Made by a program: the position numbers and the translations under genes. DNA of 60,800 bases, from NCBI RefSeq assembly GCF_020829645.1, contig NZ_JAIVFS010000046.1:1-60800 (forward strand), written 5' to 3'. Positions 25,229-34,327 of the stretch are shown piece by piece. Under the pieces are notes generated by a model. That model saw only the letters and a list, made by a program, of their open reading frames with translations. It made no database searches and was not told the origin of the DNA. The DNA comes from Nostoc mirabile CHAB5784 (GTDB taxonomy: Bacteria > Cyanobacteriota > Cyanobacteriia > Cyanobacteriales > Nostocaceae). Position 1 is the stretch's first letter. Each line of letters starts with the position of its first letter.

Positions 25229-27205
25229 ATGATGGAATTTTTAAATAATTTTTTCTCTACTAGCCAGTTTATTCCTCACGGACATTGCTACCTCTGGAAG
25301 CCAGGATTGGTATGGTTGCATCTGGTTTCAGATGTGTTAACTGGACTTGCTTATTATTCAATTCCAGTAATGTTGATTTATTTTGTCCGTAAACGGCGAG
25401 ATGTGCCTTTCGGCTGGATGTTCCTGATGTTTGGCATATTCATCGTTGCTTGTGGCACAACCCATTTAATGGATGTGTGGACGCTTTGGTATCCTACCTA
25501 TTGGCTATCAGGATTAATTAAAGCTATCACCGCTTTTATCTCAGTATTGACAGCCATAGAACTTGTGCCATTAATACCCCAGGCACTGGGTCTACTGAGT
25601 CATACCCAACTAGAGGCTGCAAACTCCCAACTAGCAAAAGAAATTGCTGAACGCATACGGACTGAGGAGGTATTAAGGGAAAGTGAACAACGTTGGCAAT
25701 TAGCTTTGCGCGGCAATAATGATGGAATTTGGGACTGGAATGTTAAAACCAATGAAGTGTTCTTCTCGGTTCGCTGGAAGGAAATGCTCGGTTACGAAGA
25801 GCAGGAAATTTCTAACTATTTAGATGAATGCCTGATACGAGTGCATCCTGATGATCTTGACTGGGTGACACAAGCAGTTCAAGAGCATTTTGATCAGAAA
25901 ACACCGTTTTACACTATCGAGTATCGATTTTTATGTAAAGATGGCACTTACAAATGGATTTTGGATCGAGGTCAAGCACTGTGGGATGAAGATGGTAACG
26001 TAGTGCGGATGGTAGGCTCACATACTGACATCACTGAGCGCAAGCAAGCAGAGGAGGCACTAAATAGCCTACTTAACCAACTAGAAAGCAAGGTTGAGCT
26101 ACGCACAGCAGAGCTAACAAGAATTAATCAATCACTACAGGCAGAAATTACTGAGCGCCAGCGAATAGATCAAGCATTGCGAGAAAGCGAACAGCGATTC
26201 CGTGCTGCATTCCATCAAGCTGCTGTTGGCATCGCCCATGTAGCTATAGATGGAAGGTGGTTGTTAGTTAACCAGAGGCTTTGCGATATTGTCGGTTATA
26301 CACCCGAAGAACTACAGTTGCTAACTTTCCAAGATATTACTCACCCAGATGATCTTAACACCGACCTAAAATATATTGACGATATTTTAGCAAATAATAT
26401 TCAAACTTATTCGATAGAAAAGCGCTATTTCTGCAAAGATAGCTCCATAGTTTGGGTTAATCTCACCGTATCTTTAATGCGCGAATCTAGTGGGGAGCCA
26501 AAGTATTTTATTTCTGTGGTCGAAGACATTAGCGAACGAATTGCCGCGCAGCGCGATCGCCAGCAGTGGGAGGAGCAAATCCAAGCATCACTTTTAGAAA
26601 AAGAGGTGTTATTAAAAGAAATTTATCATCGGGTCAAAAATAATTTACAGGTTATTTCTAGTCTGTTAAGTTTGCAATCTGCTTATATCAAAGATCAAGA
26701 CGATTTAGTAATATTCAAACAAAGCCAGCAACGGATTGCATCAATGGCTTTAGTTCACGAAAAATTGTATCAGTCTCAAGACTTGGCAAAGATTAATTTT
26801 GGTGAATATATTCGAGATTTGGTAGCAAGTTTATTTAGTGCTTATGAAGTTAACGAAAATGTGATCGCTCTGAGAATAAATATAGATGAGCAAGTATTTC
26901 TCGGTTTGGATACAGCAATTCCTTGTAGCTTAATTATCCATGAGCTTGTATCTAATTCTTTAAAATATGCATTTCCAGTAGGTAGAAATGGTACGATTTA
27001 TATCGAAATGAGCAAAAATACTGACCATCAGGTTACACTTATAGTTAGTGATGATGGAATTGGTTTACCATCAAATTTCAGTTTTAAAAATATGGCCTCA
27101 TTAGGTTGGCAGTTAGTAGATGCTTTAACCAATCAAATTGCAGGGAATATCGATATCCAAGGTTCTATTGGAGTAGAATGCCAGGTGAAATTTACATTAA
27201 TATAA
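25229..27205 (+). CDS. ethylene-receptor-like hybrid sensor: ETR1-type membrane domain, two PAS, HisKA_2 kinase
   Basis: A 658-residue membrane histidine kinase. The N-terminus has three membrane helices (about 25-47, 58-78, 92-115) with ACGTTHLMDVWTLW (about 71-84), which carries the Cys and His that bind copper and ethylene in plant ETR1 and in Synechocystis SynEtr1. Two PAS domains follow (about 150-275 and 325-445, each ending in a PAC-like DITERK/DISERI motif), then a HisKA_2 kinase with the phosphorylated His in EIYHRVKNNLQVISSLLSLQ (about 472-491) and an ATP-binding domain with HELVSNSLKYAF and DDGIGLP. The response regulator-kinase gene begins 12 bases downstream and is surely co-transcribed. 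In Synechocystis the related receptor controls phototaxis and pilus genes. ATG 25229 and 25232 are both possible. Confidence 0.92.
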   Translation: MMEFLNNFFSTSQFIPHGHCYLWKPGLVWLHLVSDVLTGLAYYSIPVMLIYFVRKRRDVPFGWMFLMFGIFIVACGTTHLMDVWTLWYPTYWLSGLIKAITAFISVLTAIELVPLIPQALGLLSHTQLEAANSQLAKEIAERIRTEEVLRESEQRWQLALRGNNDGIWDWNVKTNEVFFSVRWKEMLGYEEQEISNYLDECLIRVHPDDLDWVTQAVQEHFDQKTPFYTIEYRFLCKDGTYKWILDRGQALWDEDGNVVRMVGSHTDITERKQAEEALNSLLNQLESKVELRTAELTRINQSLQAEITERQRIDQALRESEQRFRAAFHQAAVGIAHVAIDGRWLLVNQRLCDIVGYTPEELQLLTFQDITHPDDLNTDLKYIDDILANNIQTYSIEKRYFCKDSSIVWVNLTVSLMRESSGEPKYFISVVEDISERIAAQRDRQQWEEQIQASLLEKEVLLKEIYHRVKNNLQVISSLLSLQSAYIKDQDDLVIFKQSQQRIASMALVHEKLYQSQDLAKINFGEYIRDLVASLFSAYEVNENVIALRINIDEQVFLGLDTAIPCSLIIHELVSNSLKYAFPVGRNGTIYIEMSKNTDHQVTLIVSDDGIGLPSNFSFKNMASLGWQLVDALTNQIAGNIDIQGSIGVECQVKFTLI

Positions 27206-27217
27206 AATAACTAAAAT

Positions 27218-28732
27218 ATGACAAAGGCAAAAATTTTAGTTGTAGAAGATGAAGCTATTGTTGCCAAAGATTTGCAGCATCGACTTATAAAATTCGGTTA
27301 CACGGTTCCTGCTATCGCTTCTTCAGGAGAAGAAGCAATTAATAAAGCAGTAGAAATATCCCCCGATTTAGTGCTAATGGATATTAAGCTAAAAGGTTCA
27401 ATGGACGGGATAGAAGCTGCTCAAGAAATCTATAAGCGTTTGGATATTCCAGTAATTTATTTGACTGCTTATGCGGATGAAAACACATTGGAACGAGCTA
27501 AGATAACTGAGCCTTTTGCTTACCTAATAAAACCTTTTAAAGAAAGAGAACTACAAACAAATATTGAAATAAGTCTGACTAAACATGGTTTAGAAAGGCA
27601 ATTAAAGGTAAATAAAAAATGGCTGGATGCACTTTTAAGAAGTATCAGCGATGGTGTGATTGCTAGCGATATGCAAGAATTGATAACTTTTATGAATCCG
27701 GTTGCTGAAAATCTAACCGGATGGAAACAGGAAGAAGCTTGTGGCAGAAATTCATCAGAAATATTCAATATTGCTAATGCAGAAACTCATAACTCTATTG
27801 AAAGCCCGATCATAAAAGTCCTTCAAGATGGTATTATAGTCAGTCTCCCAGCAGAAACTATTCTGATTACTAAAGACGGTGGAGAAATACCAATTGATGA
27901 CAGTGTTGCACCAATTAAAGATGATCAAGATAATATTACAGGTGCTGTGTTAGTTTTTCGAGATATTACTGAGCGCAAACGAGCGATTGAGGCGCGTCAA
28001 AAGCAAATTGAGCAAGAGCAACTTCTGGTGCAATGGGAGGAAATAAATCAACTCAAAAATGACTTTTTGAATTTAGTTTCCCATGAACTGCGATGGCCTT
28101 TGAGTAATATAAAGTTAATGATTCAAATTGTACAATTATCTCCTGGTACTGAGGAAGCTCAACACTATCTACAGCTGATGGAAGACGAGTGCGATCGCGA
28201 GCTAGGATTAATTAACGATCTACTAGACTTACAACGGCTGGAAAGCTCATCCTATCCAGTTATGACACCTGATTCGTTACTCTTACAACAGTGGTTACCT
28301 TGGGTTATTGAGCCGTTTCAAATCCGTGTTCAAGAACATCAGCAAACTCTACAGATAAATCTCCCTTCAAATCTCCCGCCGTTGTTCTCAGATGGTATTA
28401 GCTTGGAACGAATCTTAGTAGAATTGCTCAATAATGCCTGTAAATACACACCAGCAGGTGGTGAAATTGTCTTAAGTGTACGTCACAATTCCTTGGAAGC
28501 GCCTGCAAAAACAATTATTACTATCAGTAATTCAGCAGAAATTTTGCTAACAGAGTTACCACGAATCTTTGAGAAATTTTATCGCGTTCCCAATGCAGAT
28601 ATCTGGAATCAAGGTGGTTCGGGATTAGGTTTACCTATAGTACAGAAATTAGTCGAACAACTGCAAGGATACATTCAAGTAGAAAGCAGTAACGGATGGA
28701 CAACATTTACTGTCACATTAACTGATTTATAG
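27218..28732 (+). CDS. response regulator-histidine kinase (REC-PAS-HisKA-HATPase)
   Basis: A 504-residue cytoplasmic protein. Residues 1-125 form a receiver domain: VVEDEA, phospho-acceptor Asp in LVLMDIKLKG (about 54), Lys in YLIKPF (about 104). A PAS domain spans about 135-260, ending in FRDITERKR. The kinase has its H box as VSHELRWPLSNIK (about 286-298), where W replaces the usual T of HELRTPL, and the ATPase has NNACKYTP, a weak G1 box and GSGLGLPIVQKL. It would take phosphate from the ethylene-receptor-like kinase 12 bases upstream and pass it on or act as a second sensor. No DNA-binding output is present. Confidence 0.92.
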   Translation: MTKAKILVVEDEAIVAKDLQHRLIKFGYTVPAIASSGEEAINKAVEISPDLVLMDIKLKGSMDGIEAAQEIYKRLDIPVIYLTAYADENTLERAKITEPFAYLIKPFKERELQTNIEISLTKHGLERQLKVNKKWLDALLRSISDGVIASDMQELITFMNPVAENLTGWKQEEACGRNSSEIFNIANAETHNSIESPIIKVLQDGIIVSLPAETILITKDGGEIPIDDSVAPIKDDQDNITGAVLVFRDITERKRAIEARQKQIEQEQLLVQWEEINQLKNDFLNLVSHELRWPLSNIKLMIQIVQLSPGTEEAQHYLQLMEDECDRELGLINDLLDLQRLESSSYPVMTPDSLLLQQWLPWVIEPFQIRVQEHQQTLQINLPSNLPPLFSDGISLERILVELLNNACKYTPAGGEIVLSVRHNSLEAPAKTIITISNSAEILLTELPRIFEKFYRVPNADIWNQGGSGLGLPIVQKLVEQLQGYIQVESSNGWTTFTVTLTDL

Positions 28733-29500
28733 ATTTTTAGCTTCTATTAAAATTTTATAAAATTTCTGCTACAGATACGTTTCTAGAGGCACATATAGGA
28801 ATCGTATTTGATTTTTGAAATTATCTACGTGGTGCGCGTTCGCAAAGCGTCTCGCAGAGAAGCGCAGCGCAAGCGCGATAGGCGGGGAGTGGGGAGTAGG
28901 GAATAGGGAATAGGGAATTAGGCTTTTCGAGTTGTACCAAGCTTTTTCAGAAATCAAATATTAGTCCTATATTTATCATTTGTGTCAACTTAAGCTTACA
29001 ACCTAACACCCTAAGTCTTTGGGATTCGCTCTACTAGCACCCTTAAAAAGGTTGTCGTTATCCACATTTTTGTAACAGTCAAGGTGTCGCGTTCACGCGA
29101 TATCCCGCCCAGAACTTAAGTTCTGCGCTGATAGCTAAAGTCCACTAAGCGTGGACTGAAATTTTCCCTTTTATATAAGATAGTCTTCTACATGGCTGAA
29201 AATTTTGTATTTAGTCCTCTTGAGAGGAATGCAAGCTATTAGCCTTGGAATTTATTCCGAGGCGGGAATGGTAACGAAGCCCAAGATTTAAAAAATGTTG
29301 GTAATAACAAGCGTGAAAAAGTGGTGAATTAGAATTTTAGCCCCCAAGAGGATTGGGGGATCTGATATCTTTGTCAATAAACGTTTTTACCTTAAGTTGA
29401 CACGTATGCACATCTATACTCCCCTACAGGCGATTCATATATCACAAATATTTTTGCAAATGGTATGAGATAATTAAAACAAATTATTAAATCCAGAAAA
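28733..29500. other. repeat-filled gap before the argJ-like gene
   Basis: No gene. It includes a CGCAAAGCGTCTCGCAGAG/GCGCAGCGCAAGCGC cluster of short palindromes near 28835-28880, a stretch of GGGGAGTAGGGAATAGGGAA units near 28885-28920, and the 422-bp element at 28982-29403. The last 90 bases should hold the promoter of the next gene. Confidence 0.75.
28982..29403. mobile_element. 422-bp element with GTGTCAACTTAAG inverted ends
   Basis: GTGTCAACTTAAG at 28982-28994 and CTTAAGTTGACAC at 29391-29403 are exact complements, as in the inner arms of the element at 11498-11727. Inside are further hairpins (CCCAGAACTTAAGTTCTG; GTCCACTAAGCGTGGAC). There is no coding sequence and no clear target duplication. 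Confidence 0.75.
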
Positions 29501-30664
29501 ATGTCATTAGCTATATCTTCCACACCTCAAGGCTTTAGTGCATTTATTACTAATTTAGGAATACGAGATACAACTGATGATTTTGTATTTATTAAATCAT
29601 CAGTTCCTTGTGTTGCTGATGGAGTCTTCACTCAAAGTATTTTTGCTGGGCCAAGTGTTACGATTAGCCGCAATAACTTAAAAGATTCACAAGCACAAGG
29701 AATTGTCGTTATATCTAAGAATGCAAATGTAGCTAATGGTTCTGTTGGGATCGCTGATGCTCAAGAGGTTTTGCAATTAGTTGCAACTGAAATTGGAATT
29801 GCTGCACATAATATTGTGATAGCTTCTACAGGTGTAATTGGCAGACGTTACCCAATTGAAAAAATTCGGGCAGGTTTATTAGGATTGGGGAAAAATTTGA
29901 CTCCTGCTGATTTTCATGCGGCAGCCCGTGGTATTATGACCACCGATACAGTACCGAAACTAGCTACACGGCAAATAGGCGATGCCAAGCTGGTAGGAAT
30001 TGCCAAAGGTGTCGGCATGATTGAGCCTAATATGGCTACCCTTCTAACTTTCTTTTTTACTGACGCTGCAATTTCTGCAAATAGCCTTCGTTCTATTTTT
30101 CGCTCTACTATAGATAAAACCTTTAACTGCCTGAGTGTAGACACTGACACTTCCACTAGTGACTCCGCCGTAATTCTAGCTAATGGAATAGCCGGTGAAG
30201 TTTCAGAAGCAGATTTTGCCAGTGCATTGCAAGAAATTGCACAAGAATTGGTGCTGAAAATTGCCAAAGATGCAGAAGGCGCTACCAAAATTATTGAGGT
30301 GACTGTAGATTCAGCGATTAACTATGCACAAGCTAAAACAGTAGCTAAAGCAATTGTGAATTCACCATTAGTAAAAACCGCCGTTTATGGAGCAGATCCG
30401 AATTGGGGACGAGTTGCTATGGCTATAGGCAAATGTGAAAATGAACAGCAGATAAATCCAGAAAGAGTTGTTATCAGATTTGATAATGTGAAAGTTTATC
30501 CTAATAGCTTAACTGATGAAAATCTAGAGCAGTTGCGGCAAATTATGTCCAAAGATCAAGTAAATATCCATGTGAGTCTTAATATTGGTGAAGCCTCTGC
30601 AACTGTATGGGGTTGCGATCTTTCAGAGGGTTATATAGAAATTAATGGCAAATACTCAACTTGA
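29501..30664 (+). CDS. argJ: ArgJ-family ornithine acetyltransferase / N-acetylglutamate synthase-like protein
   Basis: 387 residues, a little shorter than usual ArgJ. The family moves an acetyl group from N-acetylornithine to glutamate in arginine synthesis and cuts itself into two chains at an Ala-Thr bond; that site is in MIEPNMATLLTF (about 174-185) with the nucleophile Thr present. Other landmarks: STGVIGRRYPIEKI (oxyanion hole, normally STGVIG), VDTDTSTSDSA and GADPNWGRV. The N-terminus (GFSAFITNLGIRD) and KGVGMIEP in place of the usual KGSGMI(H/A)P differ from typical cyanobacterial ArgJ, so this may be a paralogue with a special role, as with the OAT enzyme of clavulanic acid synthesis. 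It stands alone. Confidence 0.82.
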   Translation: MSLAISSTPQGFSAFITNLGIRDTTDDFVFIKSSVPCVADGVFTQSIFAGPSVTISRNNLKDSQAQGIVVISKNANVANGSVGIADAQEVLQLVATEIGIAAHNIVIASTGVIGRRYPIEKIRAGLLGLGKNLTPADFHAAARGIMTTDTVPKLATRQIGDAKLVGIAKGVGMIEPNMATLLTFFFTDAAISANSLRSIFRSTIDKTFNCLSVDTDTSTSDSAVILANGIAGEVSEADFASALQEIAQELVLKIAKDAEGATKIIEVTVDSAINYAQAKTVAKAIVNSPLVKTAVYGADPNWGRVAMAIGKCENEQQINPERVVIRFDNVKVYPNSLTDENLEQLRQIMSKDQVNIHVSLNIGEASATVWGCDLSEGYIEINGKYST

Positions 30665-30778
30665 TTAACAACAAGAAGAACCAGATTATTGTCTACTCGC
30701 AAAGCATAGGGGCGCGTCATGACAGCACTCCTTGCCATTACTCAACTCGCCCTCGGCTATCAATTCTAAATTAGATTG

Positions 30779-30907
30779 ATATCATGTTCGGCAAATCACT
30801 TATAATATGTCATTGCGAATGCAACGAAGTGGAATGAAGCAATCGCAAAGGTTTGGGATTGCCGCGCTCCGCTCGCAATGACATAAGTATTAAGTCGAAC
30901 ATGATAT
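30779..30907. mobile_element. 129-bp MITE-like element (ATATCATGTTCG ends)
   Basis: ATATCATGTTCG at 30779-30790 and CGAACATGATAT at 30896-30907. Inside is a palindrome starting TGTCATTGCGAATG and ending CTCGCAATGACA, shared with the MITE in the papain-fold toxin gene. Confidence 0.8.
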
Positions 30908-30929
30908 GACACCTATTTGATGACACGCC

Positions 30930-31050
30930 CTAGTACAGCACGGCGTAAAGAAACATACCATTTTAAATGGCGCAACAGCTTGGAATACAATTCTTTTGAC
31001 ACTTCGACTTCGCTCAGTGTTAACTTTTGACTTCCGTCTTGCGGTACTAG
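30930..31050. repeat. inverted-end repeat that supplies the stop codon of the ABC ATPase gene
   Basis: CTAGTACAGCA at 30930-30940 and TGCGGTACTAG at 31040-31050. Same family as 12222-12332. The stop codon of the minus-strand ATPase gene (31047-31049) lies within its right arm, so the insertion probably replaced or extended the end of that gene. Confidence 0.75.
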
Positions 31051-32147
31051 CTCCTGACACCTAACATTTGTCTCCTAACAAGAGCATGGCCAGATTCAAC
31101 ATCAAACCAGTGAATATCCTCAGGGGGCAATGCTAATGTAATATCCTCGCCACTCCAATTTTGGTCTGTTGGCAACAAAGCACGTACCGTAATCGCTCCG
31201 GTTTGTGAACCCTCAATCCTGACACTGACTAAATAGTGCATACCCAAGTTTTCCACTAAAAACACTCGCCCTTGGATAGTTTGGGTATCACCTGGTTGAG
31301 CAATGCGGACATTTTCTGGGCGGATTCCCAGAACAATCTGCGGTGGTACTGTTGGTATATCTGGAAGAAGCACTTGGAAGTTACCCACGATCGCATATTG
31401 TCCCTTACAAGGTAAAGTTAGCAAATTCATTTGCGGACTACCAACAAATCCAGCCACAAATAGATTAGCTGGATGGTTATAGATGCACTCAGGTGGGTCA
31501 AGTTGCTGGACATAGCCATCGTTGAGCAATGCAACTTTCGTGGAGAGCGTCATAGCTTCGGTTTGGTCGTGGGTGACGTAGACAACTGGCACTTTTTGTG
31601 CTGCAAAAATTTGCTTAATATCGGCTCGAACTCTTTCCCGCAGTAGTGCATCCAGGTTACTTAAGGGTTCATCCAGCAGGTATACATCAGCATGACGCAC
31701 CAAAGCACGACCGACAGCAACCCGTTGCCGTTGACCTCCAGACATTTGACCAGGCTTGCGGTTCATTAACTCTGCTAATCCTAAAACTTCTGCCACTTCT
31801 GCCACTCGCTGTTTAATTTCTGTAGGTGGTACTTTTTTCAGCTTGAGTCCAGAAGCGAGGTTTTCGTACACTGTCATGTGAGGATAGAGTGCATAGCTTT
31901 GAAATACCATTGCAATGTTGCGATCGGCTGCTCGTTTATAGGTGACATCCACCTCCCCAATCTTGATCTGACCACGAGTAGGTTCTTCAAGACCCGCAAT
32001 CATCCGTAGGACGGTAGATTTGCCACAGCCGGAAGGGCCAAGTAAAGTCAGAAACTCATGGTTATCTACAGTTAAGCTAACGTCCTTGACAGGGACGACT
32101 TTAGGATTATAGGTTTTATTCAAATTTTTGAGTTCGAGTTTAGCCAT
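31047..32147 (-). CDS. sugar ABC importer, ATPase subunit (MalK/UgpC type)
   Basis: 366 residues. Walker A is GPSGCGKST (about 37-45), the Q loop FQSYALYPHMT (about 82), the signature MSGGQRQRV (about 134), Walker B DVYLLDEPLSN (about 155) and the H loop VYVTHDQ (about 191). The C-terminal part is a MalK-type regulatory OB-fold (about 240-360) with GIRPENVRIA. It drives the two permeases encoded upstream on the same strand, eight bases away. Such ATPases may serve several sugar importers. The stop codon lies in a repeat arm. Confidence 0.93.
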   Translation of the reverse strand: MAKLELKNLNKTYNPKVVPVKDVSLTVDNHEFLTLLGPSGCGKSTVLRMIAGLEEPTRGQIKIGEVDVTYKRAADRNIAMVFQSYALYPHMTVYENLASGLKLKKVPPTEIKQRVAEVAEVLGLAELMNRKPGQMSGGQRQRVAVGRALVRHADVYLLDEPLSNLDALLRERVRADIKQIFAAQKVPVVYVTHDQTEAMTLSTKVALLNDGYVQQLDPPECIYNHPANLFVAGFVGSPQMNLLTLPCKGQYAIVGNFQVLLPDIPTVPPQIVLGIRPENVRIAQPGDTQTIQGRVFLVENLGMHYLVSVRIEGSQTGAITVRALLPTDQNWSGEDITLALPPEDIHWFDVESGHALVRRQMLGVRS

Positions 32148-32155
32148 TTTGATTT

Positions 32156-33040
32156 TTATCCTTTGACGGCACCAGCGGTAAGACCTTGGACAATCCGGCG
32201 CTGGAAAAACAAAACTAGTAAAATTAGGGGTAACGTCCCCACAACAGTAGCAGCGGCGATCGGGCCATAGGGAATTTCATATATTGTCGCACCACCCAAC
32301 TGAGCAGCAGCAACGGGAATTGTCTTCAACTCTTCACGAGTCATAAACGTGAGAGCGAAAATAAACTCGTTCCAAGCAAAAATAAATGTGAGGATTCCAG
32401 TAGTCACTAAGGCGGGAAGGGTCATGGGTAGCACGATTTGCCATAGTAGTTGAAAGGTGTTATGGCCATCGACCCTAGCGGAATCTTCCAAATCTTTTGG
32501 CAATTGTTGAAAAAAGCTTCTAAGTACTAAAATTGTTAGCGGCAAATTGATGGCAGTATAGGGTATAATCAGCGCCAGATAATTGTTGCCCAATCTCAGC
32601 GCTTGGATAATTTCTAACAGTCCTAAGAACAATAGAATTCCAGGAAATAAGGTAACAATTAGAACGCCGCCGAGGATAACTCGTTCACCCCAAGGGCGTA
32701 ACCGTGCGAGGGCATAAGCCGCAGGTGCGCCGATCGCTAAAGATACAGCTGTAGAAGTAATCGATACAAAGGCACTGTTGAAGATGTAGCGCCAAAATGG
32801 ACGACGGGTGAATAACTCAATGTAGTGATTGAAAGTGAATCGTGTGGGAAAATAGACAGTAGGAACGGCGGCAATATCCTCATTAACTTTAAACGAGGTC
32901 AGCAATTGCCATAAGGCTGGCGCTAGGCTGAATATCACCACTAATACAACTATTATCGGCAGCAAGATTTTTTTAAGAGAAAACTTGGTTTTCCCTGTTT
33001 GTCTTGGAGTCGTTGGAACTGCTTGGGGAGTTACACTCAT
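32156..33040 (-). CDS. sugar ABC importer, permease subunit (MalG type)
   Basis: 294 residues with six membrane helices (first at about 28-48) and the EAA loop that contacts the ATPase, LEDSARVDGHNTFQLLWQI (about 187-205), followed by LPMTLPALVTTGILTFIFAWNE, typical of MalG/UgpE. It is the second permease of the set, three bases behind the first and eight before the ATPase. Substrate unknown; di- or oligosaccharides, glycosylglycerol and glycerol-3-phosphate are all possible for this class. Confidence 0.93.
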   Translation of the reverse strand: MSVTPQAVPTTPRQTGKTKFSLKKILLPIIVVLVVIFSLAPALWQLLTSFKVNEDIAAVPTVYFPTRFTFNHYIELFTRRPFWRYIFNSAFVSITSTAVSLAIGAPAAYALARLRPWGERVILGGVLIVTLFPGILLFLGLLEIIQALRLGNNYLALIIPYTAINLPLTILVLRSFFQQLPKDLEDSARVDGHNTFQLLWQIVLPMTLPALVTTGILTFIFAWNEFIFALTFMTREELKTIPVAAAQLGGATIYEIPYGPIAAATVVGTLPLILLVLFFQRRIVQGLTAGAVKG

Positions 33041-33043
33041 GGG

Positions 33044-33955
33044 TTAAATGGCTCCTGATGTTTTGGCACGGTATTTGTTAAGCAAGAAACTAGCGATCGC
33101 CACCGCCGCAATCAATATTAAAAATGTCACTACTACCAGAGCTGCTCCATAACCAAAATCTAAGTAGCGCATCACCGTCGAGTAAATGTATAATGACACC
33201 ACTTCCGTAGCGCCACCAGGGCCACCCCCGGTCATCACAGCAATCAAGTCGAAAATCCCAAAAGCTTGAGCAAACCGAAATAGCACTGCAATTAAGATTT
33301 GCGGCAGCAGCAGTGGCAGAGTAATATTGCGGAAGCTTTGCCAAGCAGTTGCCCCATCGACTGAGTAAGCTTCATAGAGGTCTTGTGATATCGACTGCAA
33401 ACCAGCTAGCAACAGAATACTGATAAACGGCGTAGTTTTCCAAACATCAGCAAAAACCAGTGCGATCATCGCCAGCGTTGGATCTCCTAACCAATTAATC
33501 CCAGTCTCAATCAGCCCCAATCGCCGCAGAATATCGTTCACAACCCCAAACTGATCGTTAAAAATCCAAGCCCACGCCAGACCAATCAGAGAAGTAGGCA
33601 AAGCCCAAGGTATAATCGCCGTTGTACGCACTATGCCCCGCCCAAAAAACGCCTGGTTGAGAACTAGGGCAACCCCCAGTCCTAGCAGTAGTTCTGAGAT
33701 TACGGTTGCTGTTGTGAACACCGTTGTCGTCCACAAACTCTGCCAAAAACGACCATCCCCCGCCATCCGCACATAATTTTCCAAACCAGAGAATACGGGT
33801 TGTAGCTCTGTTCCCAGATTTCTAGTAAATACGCTTAACCAAAATGCTCGTAAAATCGGGTAGGCAAATACAAACAACAGTAGCAGCAATGCGGGTGTTA
33901 GTAATATCCATGCTGTCTGTTGTTCTCGACTTCTGAGTGTATGTAAATTTGTCAT
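33044..33955 (-). CDS. sugar ABC importer, permease subunit (MalF type)
   Basis: 303 residues with about six membrane helices (first at about 15-35, AWILLTPALLLLLFVFAYPI). The EAA loop is DLYEAYSVDGATAWQSFRNI (about 190-209), followed by TLPLLLPQI; MTGGGPGGATEVVSLYIY near 243-260 is typical of MalF/UgpA. It starts the permease-ATPase part of the operon. Between it and the binding-protein gene upstream lie an STRR and a 21-bp array of about 300 bp, so it may depend on readthrough across the array. Confidence 0.93.
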   Translation of the reverse strand: MTNLHTLRSREQQTAWILLTPALLLLLFVFAYPILRAFWLSVFTRNLGTELQPVFSGLENYVRMAGDGRFWQSLWTTTVFTTATVISELLLGLGVALVLNQAFFGRGIVRTTAIIPWALPTSLIGLAWAWIFNDQFGVVNDILRRLGLIETGINWLGDPTLAMIALVFADVWKTTPFISILLLAGLQSISQDLYEAYSVDGATAWQSFRNITLPLLLPQILIAVLFRFAQAFGIFDLIAVMTGGGPGGATEVVSLYIYSTVMRYLDFGYGAALVVVTFLILIAAVAIASFLLNKYRAKTSGAI

Positions 33956-34010
33956 TTGTCATTTGTCATTGGTCATTTGTCATTTGTCATTTGTCATTGG
34001 TCATAAGGCA
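33953..34010. repeat. heptanucleotide STRR (TTTGTCA / TTGGTCA)
   Basis: About eight degenerate TTTGTCA/TTGGTCA heptamers between the array and the MalF-type gene; on the coding strand they read TGACAAA and end at the ATG of that gene (ATGACAAATTTAC), so the repeat seems to supply its start codon. Confidence 0.85.
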
Positions 34011-34029
34011 TTGAGAATTGGGCATTGGG

Positions 34030-34325
34030 GATTTTGAACTCTGTTAATGAGCCTTTGAACTCCGTTAATGAGTCTTTGAGGTGGATGAATGAGCCTTTGA
34101 ACTCCGTTAATGAGTCTTTGAGGTGGATGAATGAGTCTTTGAACTCCGTTAATGAGTCTTTGAGGTGGATGAATGAGTCTTTGAACTCCGTTAATGAGTC
34201 TTTGAGGTGGATGAATGAGTCTTTGAACTCCGTTAATGAGTCTTTGAGGTGGATGAATGAGCCTTTGAACTCCGTTAATGAGTCTTTGAGGTGGATGAAT
34301 GAGTATCCGAGGTGGATGAACAAGT
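34030..34325. repeat. 21-bp tandem array (LTRR) inside the sugar-importer operon
   Basis: About 14 units in which two 21-bp types alternate: TTTGAACTCCGTTAATGAGTC and TTTGAGGTGGATGAATGAGTC (each shown in part), giving a 42-bp higher-order period. Both strands are open only because of the period. The array at 60545-60800 shares the CCGTTAATGAGTCTTTGA core. Confidence 0.9.
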
Positions 34326-34327
34326 CT

